64,000 nucleotides of DNA from JBHIYN01 sp041984235 (GTDB lineage Bacteria > Pseudomonadota > Gammaproteobacteria > Ga0077536): NCBI GenBank assembly GCA_041984235.1, contig JBHIYN010000012.1, forward strand, positions 1 to 64,000, read 5' to 3'. Made by a program: the position numbers and the translations under genes. Position 1 is the stretch's first letter, and each line of letters opens with the position of its first letter. Shown here in pieces: positions 59,836 to 64,000 of the stretch. Below the pieces are notes generated by a model, which saw nothing but the letters and a program-made list of their open reading frames with translations, made no database searches and was not told the DNA's origin.

Positions 59836-61011
59836 ATGAACACAAGCACCACCACCGCCGAGCAACTGACCGCGGCCTTCGCCGAGTTCGAGGACACCTC
59901 GCGCACGCTGTCGGCGGTGTACCGCGATCTCGAGCAGCGGGTGGCTCGCCTCAGCGACGAGCTGGCGCACTCGCGGGCCGGACAGGCGCGCGAGCTGGCC
60001 GAGAAGGAGCGCCTCGCCGCACGCCTGAACAACCTGCTCGACGCGCTCCCCGGCGGCGTGGTGGTACTCGACAGCCGCGGCCAGGTGCAGGCCTTCAACC
60101 CCGCCGCCAGTGATCTGCTGGGGCCGCTCAGCGAAGGCGAGTCCTGGTCGGTCGTGGTCGGCCGTGCCTTCGCCCCGCGCGAGGATGACGGCCACGACGT
60201 CTCCCTCGCCGACGGGCGCCGCGTCAACATTGCGACGCAGGCCCTGTCCGGCGAGCCGGGCCAGATCCTGCTGCTCAAGGACGTCACCGAGACGCGCCGC
60301 CTGCAGGACCAGCTCGCCCATCACAAGCGCCTGTCGGCCAAGACCGAAATGGCCGCGGCCATGGCGCACCAGATCCGTACCCCGGTGGCGACCGCGCTGC
60401 TCAGCGTCGGCAACGTGCGCCGCGCACGCGACGAGGCGCAGCGCGAGCGCACCGTGGAGCGCGCGGTGCAGGCGCTGCGCGGGCTCGAGCGGCTGGTCGA
60501 CGACATGCTGCTGTTCGCGCGCGGCGGCCGCTTCGAGGTCAGCGCCATCGATGTCGGCGAGCTGATCGAACGTTTCGCCGATGCCGTCAGCGAGGCCGGA
60601 GGCAGTGCGGACTTCCAGGTCGAATTCGCGCCGGCGCCCGGCACCGGCCGCGTCTACGCCAACGCACGGGCGCTGACCAGCATTGCGCTCAACCTGGTCG
60701 AGAACGCGCGCCAGGCCGCGCGCGGCCGCGGCAGCATGCGCATTGCCGCGCGCGTTGCCGACGGCCGCCTCGCGATCCGCTTCCACGACAACGGTCCCGG
60801 TATCGAGGCCGCCGCGCGCGAGCGCATCTTCGAGCCGTTCCACACCACGCGCAGCAACGGCACCGGGCTCGGCCTGCCGGTGGCGCGCGCGGTGGCACGC
60901 GCGCACGGCGGCGACCTCGTGCTGGAAGACGCCGCCAGCGGCGCCAGCTTTGTGATCACGTTGCCGCTGGCCGGTGCCGCACGCGTGGCCGAGCCGGCGC
61001 CAACGTCCTGA
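59836..61011 (+). CDS. fleS: Flagellar sensor kinase FleS
   Basis: FleS has 391 residues and no membrane segment, so it is cytoplasmic. A coiled-coil N-terminus and PAS domain (about 70-170) precede HisKA with AMAHQIRTPVAT (phospho-acceptor His) and an HATPase with FHDNGPGIE and NGTGLGLPVARAV. It should phosphorylate FleR, encoded 21 nt downstream. The ATG at 59836 was chosen because the frame before it crosses the promoter. Confidence 0.92.
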   Translation: MNTSTTTAEQLTAAFAEFEDTSRTLSAVYRDLEQRVARLSDELAHSRAGQARELAEKERLAARLNNLLDALPGGVVVLDSRGQVQAFNPAASDLLGPLSEGESWSVVVGRAFAPREDDGHDVSLADGRRVNIATQALSGEPGQILLLKDVTETRRLQDQLAHHKRLSAKTEMAAAMAHQIRTPVATALLSVGNVRRARDEAQRERTVERAVQALRGLERLVDDMLLFARGGRFEVSAIDVGELIERFADAVSEAGGSADFQVEFAPAPGTGRVYANARALTSIALNLVENARQAARGRGSMRIAARVADGRLAIRFHDNGPGIEAAARERIFEPFHTTRSNGTGLGLPVARAVARAHGGDLVLEDAASGASFVITLPLAGAARVAEPAPTS

Positions 61012-61032
61012 ATCTCCGTCCCGGATAACGCC

Positions 61033-62397
<1,365 letters not shown>

Positions 62398-62424
62398 GCG
62401 GAACCAGCGAGGAGCATCACACCC

Positions 62425-62760
62425 ATGGCCATGAACACCATCGACACCCAGGCCGTGCTCGCGCAGATGCGCGCGCTGGCCGCGCAGGCCCAGGGGCAGG
62501 GCATAGAGACGCGTCCCGCGGCCGAGGCCGCCGGCGGCGTCGACTTCGGACAGGCCATGCGCCAGGCGATCGATTTCGTCAACACCAACCAGCAGACCGC
62601 CGGCGTCCTCGCCGAGAGCTTCGAGCGCGGCGAGCCGGGCGTCGAGCTGTCCGACGTGATGGTGGCGATCCAGAAGGCCAACATCTCCTTCCAGGCCGCG
62701 ACACAGGTACGCAACCGCCTGGTCTCCGCCTACCAGGACATCATGAACATGCCGCTTTGA
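62425..62760 (+). CDS. fliE: Flagellar hook-basal body protein FliE
   Basis: FliE has 111 residues and links the MS ring to the rod. The C-terminal GVELSDVMVAIQKANISFQAATQVRNRLVSAYQDIMNMPL is the family signature. GAGGAG precedes the ATG. It leads the fliE-fliF group, which continues past the window edge. Confidence 0.96.
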   Translation: MAMNTIDTQAVLAQMRALAAQAQGQGIETRPAAEAAGGVDFGQAMRQAIDFVNTNQQTAGVLAESFERGEPGVELSDVMVAIQKANISFQAATQVRNRLVSAYQDIMNMPL

Positions 62761-62801
62761 GCGCGGCTTCCGATTAACCACAGCACTCGATAGAACCCAT
62801 C

Positions 62802-64000
62802 ATGGCCCAAGCACTAGCCGCTACGCCCCAGGCGTCCATCTCCGCGCTCCTGCGCCAGGCCGGCGTGCTCGTCGCGCTGGCGGCGAGTGTCGCGCTCGGT
62901 CTCTACGTGGTGTTGTGGGCGCGCGCGCCGGAGTACTCGGTGCTCTATACCGACCTGTCAGAACGTGACCTCAGCCAGGTCGTGGACGCGCTGAACAGCA
63001 ACAACGTGCCCTATCGCATGGATCACCGCAGCGGCGTGATCCTGGTCGCCGCCGACCAGGTCCACGATGCCCGTCTCAAGCTGGCCGCTGCCGGCCTGCC
63101 GAAGAGTGCCGGCATGGGCTTCGAGATGCTCGACGAGGAGCAGGGCTTCGGCACCAGCCAGTTCATCGAACAGGCGCGCTACCAGCGCGCGGTCGAAGGC
63201 GAGCTGTCGCGCTCGATCGCACGTATCAACAACGTCCGCTCGGCGCGCGTGCACCTGGCGATGCCCAAGCAGTCGGCGTTCAGCCGCAGCCGGCGCGATC
63301 CGACCGCCTCGGTCATCGTCGACCTCTACAACGGCCGGCGCCTGGAGCCGCACCAGGTCGGCGCCATCGTGCACATGGTCTCGGCCAGCGTGCCGTCGCT
63401 GTCGCCCGAGCGCGTCACCGTGATCGACCAGCAGGGCAGTCTGCTCAGCGACGGCTACGGTGGCGACGAGCTGGTCGTGACCGCCAAGCGCTTCGAGTAC
63501 ACCCGCCGCCTGGAAGAGTCCTACATCGATCGCGTCGAGGCCATCCTGATGCCGCTGGTCGGCGCCGACGGCGTGCGCGCGCAGGTCACCGCCGACGTCG
63601 ACTTCACCGCCACCGAGCAGACCCGCGAGAGCTTCAACCCCGACCTGCCCGCCGTGCGCAGCGAGTCGCTGCTCGAGGAAGAGCGCCGCGGCGCCGGTGT
63701 CGGCGGCGTGCCCGGCGCGCTCAGCAACGAGCCGCCGGTGCCGTCCGAGGTGCCGGAGGAGATCGGCGGTGCCGACGCGGCCGGTGACACCACGGCCACC
63801 GCGGCCAGCGGTCCCGACAACCGGCGCTCGCAGACCACGCGCAACTACGAGCTCGATCGCACCATCTCCCACACCCGGCCCGCGGTCGGCCGCGTGCGAC
63901 GCCTGTCGGTGGCGGTGGTGGTGCGCAACCCGCGTACCGAGGCGCCGGCCGAGGAGGCCGCGGACGGCGAAGAGACCGCGCCCGAGCCGCCGGCCGGCTT
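62802..64000 (+). CDS. fliF: Flagellar MS-ring protein FliF (partial, cut by window edge)
   Basis: The frame is open from ATG 62802 to the window end, about 399 residues of roughly 550-600. A first membrane helix (about 18-38) is followed by YSVLYTDLSERDLSQVVDALN and the ring-building motif KLAAAGLPKSAGMGFEMLDEE. EQARYQRAVEGELSRSI and VHLAMPKQSAFSRSRRDPTASV follow. The acidic and Pro-rich linker near the end precedes the second helix, which lies outside. The 41-nt gap after fliE has no terminator. Confidence 0.95.
   Translation, partial: MAQALAATPQASISALLRQAGVLVALAASVALGLYVVLWARAPEYSVLYTDLSERDLSQVVDALNSNNVPYRMDHRSGVILVAADQVHDARLKLAAAGLPKSAGMGFEMLDEEQGFGTSQFIEQARYQRAVEGELSRSIARINNVRSARVHLAMPKQSAFSRSRRDPTASVIVDLYNGRRLEPHQVGAIVHMVSASVPSLSPERVTVIDQQGSLLSDGYGGDELVVTAKRFEYTRRLEESYIDRVEAILMPLVGADGVRAQVTADVDFTATEQTRESFNPDLPAVRSESLLEEERRGAGVGGVPGALSNEPPVPSEVPEEIGGADAAGDTTATAASGPDNRRSQTTRNYELDRTISHTRPAVGRVRRLSVAVVVRNPRTEAPAEEAADGEETAPEPPAG

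Overview
The window is about 64 kb of high-GC DNA from a polarly flagellated bacterium with type IV pili. It is most likely a gammaproteobacterium in the broad Chromatiales/Xanthomonadales/Nevskiales neighbourhood; genus and order cannot be fixed from sequence reading alone. The evidence is the rpsT-murJ-ribF-lspA-ispH order followed by the fimT-pilV-pilW-pilX-pilY1-pilE minor pilin operon, a FleQ/FleS/FleR sigma54 flagellar hierarchy like that of Pseudomonas, a high-potential iron-sulfur protein, and a PEP-CTERM protein. Coding density is high, and most genes have recognisable Shine-Dalgarno (SD) sequences.

Layout. 0-9 kb holds housekeeping genes: tRNA-Pro, ispB, rplU-rpmA-obgE-proB, rpsT, murJ, ribF, lspA, ispH. 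ileS and fkpB, usually found in this row, are absent. 9-18 kb is the type IV pilus minor pilin/PilY1 operon on the minus strand, with a very large PilY1 of 1753 residues. 18-24 kb holds a cysteine-free Fur-like regulator and a three-gene signalling cassette: multi-PAS histidine kinase, single-domain receiver, and REC-PAS-GGDEF-EAL. A tRNA-Thr follows. 24-30 kb is accessory metabolism: LysR divergent from AhpD-like/PNPOx-like/DUF1348 genes, a PEP-CTERM protein with its own sigma54 promoter, and a Baeyer-Villiger monooxygenase. 30-34 kb is a tightly coupled trio of alpha/beta hydrolase, caspase-like protease and a beta-sandwich/helical partner. 34-38 kb holds purK-purE, an HD-GYP protein with an altered HD motif, and an FHA protein fused to a transposase-like helix-turn-helix and zipper. 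38-44.6 kb holds an archaeal-type F420-dependent methylenetetrahydromethanopterin dehydrogenase homologue (Mtd), HiPIP, an unknown gene, an acyl-CoA ligase, and an ArsS-type radical SAM protein with two small glycosyltransferase-like partners. 44.6-64 kb is a flagellar locus: ycgR-flgN-flgM-flgA on the minus strand, then flgBCDEFGHIJKL, a FliT-like small gene, fleQ, fleS, fleR, fliE and the start of fliF.

How the genes work together. The flagellar region shows a readable transcription cascade. fleQ has a sigma70-type promoter. flgA, flgB and fleS have near-consensus sigma54 promoters, and flgJ has a weaker candidate. flgMN and the small FliT-like gene have sigma28-type promoters. Flagellin, cap and fliS genes are not in the usual place between flgL and fleQ. 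Pilus, PilZ, c-di-GMP and two-component genes suggest a surface-attached versus motile lifestyle switch.

The most promising undescribed elements are the hydrolase/caspase/beta-sandwich operon, the bacterial Mtd homologue, and the FHA-transposase fusion. Several regulatory observations also deserve a check: leaderless-looking starts, a recurring CCACAAT -10-like element, and repeats upstream of the PEP-CTERM gene.
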